Position numbers and translations under genes: made by a program. Below the pieces are notes generated by a model that did not search any database, had not been told where the DNA came from, and saw only the letters and a program-made list of their open reading frames with translations. A stretch of 64,000 bases of DNA from Paralvinella palmiformis. Lineage: Eukaryota > Annelida > Polychaeta > Terebellida > Alvinellidae. Within the stretch, counting starts at the first letter, position 1. Every line of letters begins with the position of its first letter. Below are positions 12,201 to 24,392 of the stretch, piece by piece. The stretch spans positions 432,501 through 496,500 of the forward strand of contig JAODUP010000273.1 in assembly GCA_025642065.1 (NCBI GenBank). Direction: 5' to 3'.

Positions 12201-15200
12201 TTTAATCTAATAAGAAATTCCATCACACCTGAATATACTCAACAACCAGATGTATACACATCAGATGTAACAGTTGAGTTGACTGCTATAGCAGCAGAGA
12301 AACAGTAGGATAATTAATTCTAAACAATCGAGAGAGTGAGTACTCACCTCCATCTAACCATTGTGCTAACCAAGAGCCTGAGGACCAATAAGACACTGTT
12401 TAAATGAACCTATGCTTTTAGGGATACTCAGCATACAGATCAGCACACATAATATTACAGCAAAGTGAAAAATCAGAACTGACCTTCACCAGATCCAGGT
12501 ATTCTTGAATATATTGGAGTTTTTCATTTGTATCTGGCTCAAGTTTCTTCACAATGTTTGGATCCAGCTCATCCCGATTCCAAACAAATTCGGGTCCTGG
12601 ATCAACCAGGAAGTGGATTGGCAGCAGATTTAACTCAGGATCAACTACGGGGATACCAGCTGGAGTAGTCATAAACATCAATAATTATTACTGTAAGAAT
12701 AACACGAACCAAGTTTTATATGAAAACTGTAATAAGTAATTTAAACACCCGTTGAAAATATTCCAATGGACTCGACTGAATCAAAATATTTGAAATGGCC
12801 TGCTTTAAGAATTGTACAGATGATCTACTTCACGGGAAATATGATTTTATGTATTGCAATATGAAACAAATGAAACATTAACAAAACAACCTCTTTCTAC
12901 TAAACAGAAACTAAAAGCCTACAAAGCCATTGTTTTTTTAATACTTGTTTTACAAACACACCGACCACAGCTGAAACTCGTTGGCGGGAAATAAAATTGA
13001 CTTTTATTCTTTTTATTATCATTTTCCCTGCTGCTAACCTTCTTGTTTTTTCTTCTTTAAATTGTTTATTTCAATATTCAAAATACATCATTTTAACGAA
13101 AGTAAACACATACAGAATGTTGAAAAGGAAGATGCTTAAATTAAGCATTGCTTATACAATGCACCCCCCCTTAACATAACATTAAAAACATTCATAATAA
13201 ATGTTTCCCCAGTAGCTACTAACCTAAAAAGTGGGGAGGTTTAACCATCTTATGTCCCTCGATGTTTAATGTTCCTAATAAGGTATTAATCACGTGATTT
13301 CTGACCCAATTCAATGTCGTAAGGGTTAAGCCAAGTGGCGGGAGTGGAAGTTTGACAACAGTGCGGGGCTCGTCTTGTTGAAATTTTGGGTAGAAACCCC
13401 TTGGTGTCCCTTATTGAGCACAGCCAAACATACACAGTGCTGGGCCAATCGACCAAATGCATATATACATAGTGTAGATTTTTGAAATGTTGACACCTAT
13501 CGACAAAAGTTCAAATTTTGATACCGCCACTTTCAGTCGCTAATTGTTTTTGGTGCGTATTGTTACAAATTGCTTCAAGGCAAACAATTATTCAGTAATA
13601 TATTATGTTCCAGCTTTAAACTATTAAGTGCATTAAATAATGAATAGGATTTTAAACTTGTGGTCGATTCTCCACGCCTGGTTGAACCTCCCCGCTCCTC
13701 CTATATCACAATGGTTTTGCTTGCAGCATACACGGAAAAAGCTTTCTTCAGGCGTCACTCAACAAGCCGCCTATTTTGTTTTCCTTGACCTGCGCACTAA
13801 ACCGTCTCGTGGAGTGGGGCGTTGTTACCGGTAAGTGGCACCCCCACCACCTGCGGTATCCATGTGTTTCAGACACCCCTCTCCCCTTCTGGGATATTTT
13901 TCTTGGGAATGCCTGCCAGGATAATCGAATCGGACGGTTGAATCCAGAAGTTTACGACCTGGATTTTTTGTCGGATTCACATAACTGACATATGGAATAT
14001 CGGCTGTAAGTTTATTAAAATACGCGGATCAATTTTCAACAGTGCTAGCATCAACCAATCAATGACAGCATAAGAATCTGTTGGAAAGATGGCGACTCAT
14101 GCCAGTGATAACAGTAACATGTCTATTGTTTACTTTTCACTGACGATTAACGACAAAAAGAAAATAATAAAGGCTGAAAAAAGCAAAACTATTGGAGAGA
14201 TTGTCAAATCTCAACTAAAGCAAGGATATATGTTATACAAAACATTGTTGTGGGTTTTTCATTACGTAACAATATTATTAATATTATTATTGTTATAGGT
14301 ATATCTGTATACTGGTTATGATTATATTAACCTATTGGTTTAGGTCCTTCCTCAATGATGACATCCCCATCCATAGGCACGAGAGCAGAAAAATGAGCCG
14401 CATCGTATGTGAGCAACAGCGGTGACCTGTGACACTTCTCTGATTTGGACTCCAGTGGCAGATAGATCCCTCCAAATGGTATCGGTGCCAAGGCCTCTCC
14501 AGAAGAGTTCTTTAACACGGTGTCAGCAACAACAATGATTGGACGGCGGAGAACGTGAGCGAGAACAAAGACATGAAACTCCTCGAGGCTCTCGTAGAAT
14601 ACCTCACAGTCATCCGGGTTTGTCTTTTCATCTCTTTCCATCAACCTGAAAACCCAATGTACATTACTGATCAGTCATAAACACCAACATTGAAGATTGG
14701 GATTATTAGGTAACTGTGATGCCAATATGTAACAACCATACTTTAAATAAATTCTAACTTATCCTGCTGTGGCCATGTTAACTACACTTTGAATTAATTA
14801 TTAAAATTATGCTCTTTCATATATAGCACTATTCTCTTGTATACAGATAGTAGTAGTAGCAGTTTATTGACAAGATATATACCGGGTATGTGTAAGAGAG
14901 CATATATGTAATATGAAAAAAATAATTTTATATTAACTCCGATATAATGATAATGTCTTTCTGTAGTATTCTGCTATTTTCTATTGACTATTGGCATAAG
15001 TTGTACCTGTCTACAACTGATACAATAAGTAGACCTATTAACCGTATTAAAAATGCTCTAAAACTTTTATGATGTATTATGAACAGGAATAGAACGAAGT
15101 CTGTTGCTGCTTTACTTTAAAAAGTTGTAACAAACTTTATGATCAAGAAACTATCATAAAGGAGATTAAATTATGTGACTTTTATTTCAACTGAGACAAT

Positions 15201-18200
15201 ACAATGGTAATGTACCAAGTAATACAATATCATCATTAGATCATATTGCTTGCTTCCTCACCCCCACACATCATATCCATTTATGCACCACTACACAAAA
15301 TTATGCCTATTGAAAAATCTTCTACAAACCAAAACCGTTATCACTAATGAGACTGAGGTCAGTGTGTTGATACTGAAAGGGCCAGATGTCCTTTCTATTA
15401 TCTTACCCTTTGGTAGCTGGACTATGACAGCAGCTGGCCTCACTACCTGGCTGTGTGCGAGGTACAGTAGATGCTAACTTGAGCAAACATGTCCATTCCG
15501 TCTGCCACTCTTTCTCGCTTAATATCAAGCCAGACTGGAATAAGAGGTGAAAATCAGTGCCACTAACTGAGTGATGGAAATGTTAAATGGGCCGAGTGAC
15601 CTACAAAGGTGATGACGAGATATGTGGCTGAGCATATTACCAGTTATACCATGGAGAAGCACATACCAATCAGTGATGGATCAGTGTGATAAAACATATC
15701 CCCCCCCCCACCTTTCTGTTACAAATTACAGGTCAGTCCATTTACCTGTTTATTTACTTGTGACTGGTGCCATCTCCACCTTCTCCAGAAAGCACTCTTC
15801 ACCTGAGTCACTGCTGAGTGTCTTAAACAGAGCTTGTCTCAGGGTAAGCTGTCTGTCGTGAAAGCCCCACATACCTGAGAGGTTATAGATGGCACGATGT
15901 AGAGACTGGGCATGCATATGTGTGTGAGGTGACACAGTAATGGTGTACACCCCCCCCCCACACACACACATACTTCATTATATACAATCAATATAATTCA
16001 GAATTTACAGTTGTTTCATTAACAGCATAACTCTTATACATCATAACATCACTTGTTCATTATTTTGTCACCACCAGCTTACACATAGCTGCTCAAAACA
16101 CATACGTCTTGTTATCTACATTTTATAGATAATCTTTTATATACGTACCCAGAGAAGCTGCATGCAGAAGACAATTTCCATCTCCTGTAGTGGCCAGTGG
16201 TAGAAGACGATTACAGACCCCAGTGTTTGCCCACCAATTTAGTCGACCTGTTCGTCAGAAAGTCAATAAAAGCATGTCAGTTCTACATGCACTTATAGCA
16301 AACACAGATGAAGCGAAGCATATCAAGACAAAAGATCATAGAACTAAAGCTGCATTTCAGCTTTATGCTGGATTCTCATTAAGTTTAGAACATTCAACAC
16401 GACGAAGCACCATCAAGACTGATGAGATATAACATGTCATGGTGACTAACACTTGTGAGTCGGATCCGAACCCGCAACCTCCAGCTTTGCACCAAAATGC
16501 TTGGTTTTATTGCTACACAGTGTGGATATCAAGAGAATTTCAACACAGTTCAACATCAAAATGGATTGTTACATTTTGTAGCCAGTCAAAATAACTTTGG
16601 TAGAGTAGAGAATTTACTTAGGCATAAATAATTTCAAATATATTTTACCAGAAGCACTCTTTACTCAAGAAACATTTGTTACTGTAATCCGTGCTTTTGA
16701 TAAATCTCCTAGTCAATGTTCCAGCTAGGCTTTGAAAAGGACAGGCTGCAGTTGGCAGATGGAGGGCACTTTTATGAGTGAATGACATTTCTGAGGGCAC
16801 ATCAGTCAAATCAGTTAACTTTGGCATTTAGTTAATATCCACGAAAAGGACCTTGTTGCAGATTCAGAATTATAAGTTATAGTTAGCTCAGTAACTTGGT
16901 GGTGCTCAGAAGAAATGCAGTTATACCTACCAGCCTTAAACCCAACATGGGCATGCAACTATGGCACACTGCCAAATTAAAGGGACAGGGCTTACCCAGA
17001 TCAGGGCAGGGTGCAGCCCCATGGAAAAGGGCCTAGCTGGAACACTGGCCTATAGACTATTGCATCTCCATATACAGGTACTTCTAAAACTGTATATACT
17101 TGTGTATAAGTCTATCTCGTATATAAGACATGATCAGTATATCAGTCAATATCGCGGAAAACTGCCTAACTTGAATATAAGGCGGAATTTAAAACATTTA
17201 AAAGATGTTATTTTCAGAAAAATTGTGTTTTCTTTTTGACCTTATTGAAATTATCTAGAACTTCAAAATGGTAGTAGAGATATGTGTATGTAGAACTGAT
17301 TTTACAGTCAGACATCAGTGATATTTATACATAAAACTAACTTAAACTAGTACAAAGACAGCTAATCATGATGAAATTGTTAATTATTGCTGGTACTCAC
17401 AACTATGTTTTTAAAACATTGAATGAAATAAATTAAAATTCAAAACTGTCGCTGATAATTGCAAATTAAATTGAACCATGACTGAAACATAAAAAAAAAT
17501 TGTACCCATTTTTTCCCGGCTGGCTCTTGTAAAACCTAGTCTTATAAACAAGTATATATAGGGTAGTATCTGACTGGATGACCTGAAATTTCAGGATGAC
17601 TTTCGAATGAAAATGACACAGCTATTCAGATACCATGCCATTGATCAATTTATAAGTTGTCATAACAATCTTTAAATAGTTATCCTGTCTATCGGTAGTA
17701 CATGTAGTTTTTCAAAGAATGATCATATTTTGAGTAACTGTCCCCATGTGAGCTGCGCCGTTCTAAATTCTCTAAAGGCAGTTGATGGTATAAACATCCA
17801 CAGGTGCCAGTACTGACCTACTTGCTCCAGTGACACCAACGTCGCCGTTTCTATGAGGTCCTTCTGGAGGAAAGCTCGGAAGTCTTCACTGAACTTAGTT
17901 AAATCCGGCAGGATGAATGTGTACTCTGGTGTGTCGACGAAGTACTGCTCATCTTCTGACGTCTCTACTATGTCATTGAGGACAGATTCCCTTGCCTTGG
18001 TCACCAGCATCACATTGTCTGTTGTCTTTGATAAGCCGCGCTTCAGTTTACGGACTGAAAACATATTGGACAGCATTTGGATATCAGTAGAACATAAACT
18101 CTAATGAAGCGAGGAGGACAAGCATCAATGATAAAACATAGTTTGTCAGATGTATGTTATTTCTATGGAATATTCACCACAAAATGATGAATTACCCTTT

Positions 18201-20582
18201 TATGCTTAACCTAACATCAATCAATCACCACATATAACATAAAACACCGAGCACAGTAATATATTTGACTAACTCAACTAGTGTTTGGATACACTGAGAC
18301 TGTCACCAGAATATGTACAACCAGCTATCAAATGGAATCAAATATCACGACTGATAACATACATTAGATTGATACCAGACATGGGGTAAATTCAATTCCC
18401 GAATTGGAATTGTTGGACAATACCAAAATTAGAAATGCTTATTTAATAAATAAAAAAAAGGAATTGGAACTGATAAATTTGGAATTGGAATTGAATTTTG
18501 CAACCAAAAAACTCCACAGATTAACTTACCATTTAATTTTTTAATTCAGAAATATTTCTTCCACGACAATCCTACTTGGAACATAAACTACTTGGACTTG
18601 GAGTAGGTATTCCAAGTAGGTAAAAGTCAGTGATTGGAGTAGAAAAATAGAATTGGAATTGATAAATTTGGAATTGGAATTGATAATATTTATGTGGAAT
18701 TGGGAATGACCAAATGGAACAGAGCGTAATTGACCCGATGTCTGATTGATACTTACACTGAACTGAATATTTCCTTTCCTTATTAACAGTTTTCAACTTT
18801 AAGCAATAAAATAATATTCTAGAAATCAACCATCGTGCTCAAAATCATCACAGCAATGATGATGTTGCACGCGTCACTTAAACATTGGATGCATGGGTAT
18901 AGAGATGCAAAACATATATTTTATTTAGTAATCCAGCAGCTGTTAAGGTGCCAAACAAACCTATCACCAATATTTTCCTTGGAACAGATTTTCTTTCGCA
19001 ATAACACTGTATAAAACAGAGACAACGTTACGTTCATATCTACTCTGTGGACTGATTAGGGAATGTATTTGTTAAAATATATTTAATGTAGCCAGTTGGC
19101 CGTCTATCACTTCTAACTGTCCTGCTGATGGCTACATATTATCAACATGTTAACCAATTGGGTGATCACTAATAACGAGAGTTTTGCTCAATTACAGCTG
19201 GAATTTGAATGGAATTAATTATAAAAAACACATAATGGATTCATTTGACTGACAACTTTTTTATGTTGTGATAGGTTCGAAAAATGAGAGGCCATTTTGG
19301 TTAAGCAGATTGTAATTCAACTGGTAGCAGACCAGTTTAATCTTCTCACTGTCTGTGAAGTGCATGTGGCCTAAATATTACTGATGATCGATGACTAACC
19401 GAATAGGCCTAATTATAACTGAAATTTTGAAAATATCATAAATGTAACTGTTCATTAAAGTATCCACAATGGATCAACTGAAAATCAGTTAAACATATCT
19501 ACCTCATAATGGGCCTAGCTTCTGTTCAATATTGTTTGTCAAAAGACATCTCTCCATAAAACATGACCAAGTATCAATGATCACAGAGCCGTAATCAAAT
19601 GCTTAGATCTCTACTCATCAAACATCACCACTATTCAAACACTTGTCCTGTGATAATGGCATAACTATGGGAAGATCTAAGGTGTAGGATCAACTCTCTC
19701 TCTCTCATGGCATCAAGACAGATTATTGATTGATCACCATCGGGCTCCAACAGGTAACACAATAGAGCTTTCAAGATCAAATATAATGAGTGTACAGTTA
19801 CAATAAAGGCAGATGAGCTCTACATTAAGGAGCAGGTGATTTTACATATACAGTTATTCCATTGTAACATTTCCATCTCTATACTGGAGTGATGTCTAGC
19901 CTATATCACACTTTATATCATATATTATACAGGTTACAGGGTCAGACAGGTATGAATCAATAAATTAAGACTTGTTTTTGCGAATATATCATTTTTGTCT
20001 GAGTGATCTGTCCATATCGTGTTGTGTTAAAAAAAAACATAGCCAATTGTAATTGAGATGTAACTGAATTCATTTCTGTAATTGTATTTATAATCACAAT
20101 TGAAACATTATTGAATATAAATGCAATACAAAAACAGTTAAGTTATTGTAATTGATTCTTGTTTTTGAGCTCAACACTGGTACTAAACTATAAGGTTTCA
20201 GTATTTAGATGCAATTAAAACATGTTTATTATTCCAGATCAAGGGAAGCCATGTTCAAATTCAAATCTCAGGACAAATATATTTGTCATTAATTATAATT
20301 TGTTATGCAAACAAAATGAAATACTTTTATAAATGTTTTATATTGTTTTTGTTAAAAGGAAAAGTGTCAATGTTACGTAGGTATTAATAATCGGCAGCTA
20401 AATTTGTATAAACAAGCTGATTATGATCAATTACTGGCAAATGGGTAGATGCATAGCAACCAATATTTATTAGTAGTTCACTAAAACTGAGTCACAGACA
20501 TTTCAACATCACATTATTAAAGAAACCCCTAGGTAATGCCATCATGATCAAAAATGAAAGATCTACCAAGAACGTTACATTT

Positions 20583-20621
<39 letters not shown>

Positions 20622-21739
20622 AGATTGCTTCTAAATTTTGTTTAATTTTCAATATTATATTTATATTAATGAACAAGACTTTAAATGGTCTACTTGACAT
20701 CATTTGCATAGGAGATCCATTTGGAAAGGTTATATTGTACAAAAGACCTCAGTGGACATATATGTTAGAGTATCCCTGGTGTGACAGTGATCCATAAGGG
20801 GCCGAGTAAATCAGGATACTATTTGTCAACAAAACATGATTGGTCTTTCCCTAAACAACTTTGTAATCAATCTCTCATGAGGGTATCCTTACCTTCCAAA
20901 GTGTTATTTGGTGAGGGTGACTTTCCGCCAGACAGGGTGGTGCTGTTATTGTGCATGCCACCTGACTGTTGATTGGACACTGCATTCTTACGGGGACCAA
21001 CAGGAGGCAAAGCAGCTGTCTGGATCAGATTATAAGCCTTGATAGCCTTCTCCAAATTCCAGTTGTGATCTTAAAATAAAAACCCAAACAATTATCAAAT
21101 ATATTCTTCCTAACAATACAGCTGCACACACACACACACACACACACAATTATCTGGTTATGGTGACTAAGGTAGAAATTTGAATGAATGGAAATTCCAT
21201 AAGGATATGTCCCACAGACACAAGGATAAGTCTCATCTGAACCCACTACATCACTGTAAATGTTGAATCAACTATTACTTTGTAAATAAACAGCCAATAC
21301 TGTTTGAGATCTTAGGGCCTATTTTTGGCATCCAAAATTAATGTGGCTGAAGTAAGCAGCTGGTATAACAAAACAAGTCTTAAGCAAACAAATAGTTATC
21401 AGCTATATAAAAAGGGATACGCACAAACCAGAAATAATCTAATGGCCTTCATTGAAGAAGTGCAACACACAAGAAAATCTGAGGACCAAACTTTATTGGG
21501 GAGACATTTTTTACGTTTCAATCAGGAAAAAGTTAATATATTATCAGACCAATGTGAGCAAGAATGGTTTCAAGCTAACGAAGAAGATGCAACAGAGATA
21601 TAAGCAGCTGAATACAGCAGAAGTGACACAGCTGAAACAACAAACACTAATAGGAAGAGAAATATTATATTACTCAAATATTATCTCCTGAGATGTGTGA
21701 GTCAGCGAGTGCTTTGTTTAGTTTCACCAAAGGTCACAG

Positions 21740-21776
<37 letters not shown>

Positions 21777-22405
21777 CGTGGGGTAACTCTACAAGGAAAG
21801 ATCCTATGAACACAGCTACCTAGATTTGAACCCTGACCTGGAAGTTTACTGCATGGTGCTCTAATCACTGCACCATATGAGTGACTTCCCTGCCATGAAT
21901 ACAGTTCTATTTGGTCTCAGTACTTGTCACACATGAGACATGTAGCCAACAGGTGATTTCTTAAGTAAACGTCAAATAAATACAGGTATCACTAGGATTT
22001 GAAACTATATTTTGATCTTTGCTGCACAGTGTTCTATCTGTCACATAATTGGAGCACCCTAGTGTCACTGATGGACGAAACATGTCATGAACACACAGGC
22101 TCCACTTATGATACACTTGGATTTACCCATACCTCATGTATACATAAACAACCACTATCAACACACACAATACTCAAATGCATCTGAAGATATTGATAAT
22201 ACATACATTTCCATACAATACAACATGGGACAGGTTTGATGTTTGTTACTTGTCAGTGATACCACTGTTGAGCGAGCCACCAAACGTCATCCACAGCACA
22301 TGCCATCACTCATTTTCTCCACTTACCCTGGAGCATTTTCTTCGCCACAACGTGTTCTGCGCCCGTTTTGGAGGTAAACTCCTTTACGATGCTAGATTGG
22401 TCCAT
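9291..22405 (-). CDS. OTUD7: OTUD7/Cezanne-type OTU deubiquitinase, 9 exons, with an apparent 1-base frameshift
   Basis: OTUD7A/B proteins are A20-family cysteine deubiquitinases with Lys11-chain preference that dampen NF-kB signalling (family knowledge). Exons 5' to 3': 22405-22327, 21069-20893, 18054-17818, 16247-16149, 15874-15746, 15534-15447, 14631-14332 (or from 14645), 12659-12484, 10880-9291. Corrected length is about 957 residues. Domains: a UBA-like segment at about 1-45 (TGAE motif, then NWNLEKA); the OTU core at about 120-420 with catalytic Cys190 in [12 protein letters not shown] and His349 in YDAAHFSAL; a basic Ser-rich linker; and two C-x4-C-x11-C-x2-C A20 fingers at about 643-663 and 925-945. 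Exon 15874-15746 has one surplus base near 15795-15800. Without skipping it, translation stops at 15750-15752 after about 238 residues. The residues on either side ([12 protein letters not shown], then RRWRWHQ in the next frame) are both conserved in the family. Assembly error, allele or real lesion cannot be separated here. Confidence 0.88.
11118..12018. mobile_element. TA-flanked MITE with ~20-bp TIRs in an OTUD7 intron
   Basis: The left end TACCGTAGGTCCTGGCCATTAA at 11118 mirrors the right end TTAATGGCCGGGACCTACAGTA ending at 12018, with two mismatches. TA lies on both outer flanks. No transposase frame is seen. It sits in the intron between the last two OTUD7 exons. Confidence 0.75.
12660..14331. 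other. OTUD7 intron
   Basis: Mostly plain AT-rich sequence with a C-run near 13163. The only item of note is the plus-strand open frame at 14089-14298, described separately. Confidence 0.5.
14089..14298 (+). CDS. Hypothetical small ORF on the opposite strand of an OTUD7 intron
   Basis: Sixty-nine codons begin at an ATG in strong context (AAGATGGCG). The first 46 residues are hydrophilic and end in a plausible strand-strand-helix stretch ([19 protein letters not shown], then [12 protein letters not shown]). The last 20 are Leu/Ile-rich, from an ATT-rich run. It ends 33 bp before the OTUD7 exon end at 14332. I do not recognise a family. It could be a first exon, a degraded insertion or chance. 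Confidence 0.2.
   Translation: MATHASDNSNMSIVYFSLTINDKKKIIKAEKSKTIGEIVKSQLKQGYMLYKTLLWVFHYVTILLILLLL
15584..15620 (-). repeat. SINE fragment in an OTUD7 intron
   Basis: TTAAATGGGCCGAGTGACCTACAAAG matches the body shared by the SINE copies near 27770 and 60800. Only this fragment remains. Confidence 0.55.
15944..15972. repeat. C-run and CA microsatellite
   Basis: A poly-C tract is followed by CACACACACACA just 5' of the frameshifted OTUD7 exon. Confidence 0.8.
16248..17817. other. OTUD7 intron
   Basis: AT-rich. Apart from the short tRNA-like fragment near 16455-16520, nothing is recognised. Confidence 0.5.
16455..16520 (-). repeat. tRNA-like SINE head fragment
   Basis: Read on the minus strand, a box-B-like GGGTTCGGATCCGAC occurs in a short tRNA-like context. 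No body can be traced. Confidence 0.35.
18375..18722 (+). mobile_element. Dispersed non-autonomous repeat, copy 1 (GAATTGGAATTG-rich)
   Basis: It starts CAGACATGGGGTAAATTCAATTCC and contains GGAATTGATAAATTTGGAATTG motifs and a central block near TTCTTCCACGACAATCCTACTTGG. A second, inverted copy lies at 24058-24392. Confidence 0.7.
18723..20892. other. OTUD7 intron remainder
   Basis: AT-rich sequence with a TA microsatellite at about 20586-20614. Nothing else is recognised. Confidence 0.5.
21745..21771. repeat. (TA)n microsatellite
   Basis: Uninterrupted TA tract next to the SINE at 21780. A CA tract also lies at about 21125-21148. Confidence 0.9.
21780..21905 (-). mobile_element. tRNA-derived SINE (family D)
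   Basis: On the minus strand the head reads TGGTGCAGTGATTAGAGC (box A region), and GGGTTCAAATCTAG (box B) follows some 45 bp later. The order of sequence blocks matches the copy at 60250-60420. Confidence 0.6.
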
Positions 22406-22877
22406 CTCCTCTTTGTTGACACAACACTAACAGGGCTTAATATGACAGAGCACCGACTAGTCAGTGACAGTCTCAGGTCTGCGTTGTGCCAGCTAACGGT
22501 GGCTTATGACTGTAAAACACAAACAGCATATATAAAAGTAATGTCACAATGCTGCACATCAACTTCTGTAATTGGCGTTTTGGGGGCTAGATACTTGCAT
22601 AACAAGAGAAGGTAATCTGGAGCAAGTTACTCAAATATGTCAAGTGTTAAAAGTATATATCTATCTCTCTCTCTCTGTGTGTGTGCCTAGATCTTGACAT
22701 AGTTCTGGAAAAGAATGCACAAAAAACGTGATGTGGAATGTGAAACTGTTGTCTTATATTTAGATAAACAATAAGTAGTGATGCAAAAATTCTATGTTAA
22801 ATGTATTTATAACAAGAAAACTCACTGTGTGTGTGTGTGTGTGTGTGTGCGTGTGTAAGATCTTTCATAAAAGTAAC

Positions 22878-22975
22878 AATGTATATTTGGTACATAAATA
22901 CTATATACTGTGACACCTACACTTTTCAACAGTAACCTATAACCAGATATCCATAACTGATATATGACTAACAAT
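22878..22975 (+). repeat. Direct duplication, copy 1
   Basis: About 100 bp from TATATTTGGTACATAAATAC to GACTAACAATAACA are repeated with a few mismatches at 23964-24062. Confidence 0.75.
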
Positions 22976-23963
22976 AACACGAGCATCTAATTTAGGATAT
23001 GCTGTAGTCTTACACTAAATGTAGATATAGTCATCGAGTCAGACAACAAACTATAAGCATCATTGGCAATGGTGGTTGTTGTTGAATCATACTTCACAAG
23101 ACTTTGAGTATTAACGAATGTTCTGTATATTTTAGACACTCAGTCAATCTGAATATCATTAAATCGGTCATTAGCTGTATATGGTCATGCAGTACAGAAC
23201 AGGTTGTGCCAAATTATCTACATTCCAGTGGTGACTGCCTCATCGGTTATTAATATACACGTTAAAATAACTGCCATTTCGGCCATTATTAATACACGTT
23301 TTAGTTTTTTCCTATCTAATTCCTGACACATTTTTTAATCACTACAAACGAATCAACACATATATGTGAAAACTCAGAAAGAAGATATATCTAGATCTAT
23401 CGAGAACTTAACTGGAACATCTCCAAAAGAAGCAGATTGCCCCCCCAAAACATCTAACAATATTACCTCTTAATGTAATATACATGTAGAACACATTGTT
23501 ATGGAAGATCTTACAGATCAGGAGGTTTTTCACCAATGTTCCTGAATATTTATCTAAGTCGGCTCATGTAATAATACCTGTTTTTCACCAAAATGTGATA
23601 AGTTTTATTTGCTATGGCAAATTTCTCCTTTTTAATTCACTTTGGTTTAAATGAATCTGGACAATCCAAGTTTTGAGATTAAAAAAAAATTATTCTAACA
23701 ATTATTACTAATTATAGAGGAATGTACAGTCTATCAACACCAACACAAGGAATAAAAGCAACACATATTATAATAATAACAACAAAAATAAAACTTTCAT
23801 ATCACAGGCTCATAAAAATTCAAATGAACTTTGTAGTTGTCATAACTCCAAATATTACAAATGATCACCAATTACTCATTCTGCCAAGAAGTTGATCTAA
23901 TCTAGAGAAATGAATAGTTAAATGGAGCTTAACTGCATATTAAAATAAACACACATCAGACAA

Positions 23964-24062
23964 TATATATTTGGTACATAAATACTATATACGGTGACAC
24001 CTACACTCTTCAACAGTAATCTATAACCAGATATCCATAACTGATATATGACTAACAATAAC
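23964..24062 (+). repeat. Direct duplication, copy 2, abutting a mobile repeat
   Basis: It matches 22878-22975. Similarity stops at CTAACAATAACA, exactly where the inverted GAATTGG-type element begins. Confidence 0.75.
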
Positions 24063-24392
24063 AATTTTGCCAATTCCATTTGGTCAATTCCAAATCAAAT
24101 TTATCAATTCCATTTTTTACCTACTCCATTCACTGGTTGGAGTAGGTATTCTGAGTACCTAGTTGGAATATCTACTCCCGAGCAGTTTATATTCCAAGTA
24201 GGATTGTCATGGAAGAAATATTTCCGAATTAAAAAACTAAATGGTAAATTAATTTGCGGATCTAATTTTTTTTGGTAGCAAACTCCAAATTTATCAATTC
24301 CAATCCCATTTTTAAAAAAAACAATTATAATTCCAGAATTTGAATTACCCATCAATTTCAATTCCGGAATTGAATCGACCCCATGTCTGACA
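24058..24392 (-). mobile_element. Dispersed non-autonomous repeat, copy 2 (inverted)
   Basis: It ends in GAATCGACCCCATGTCTGAC, the inverse of the start of copy 1 at 18375, and shares the CAAGTAGGATTGTC block. It contains no coding capacity. Confidence 0.7.

Noticed and set aside
22178..22615. 145-codon plus-strand ORF over the OTUD7 first exon
   Set aside because: It is antisense to a first exon that fits the family (UBA-like TGAE motif), and its own translation shows no domain.
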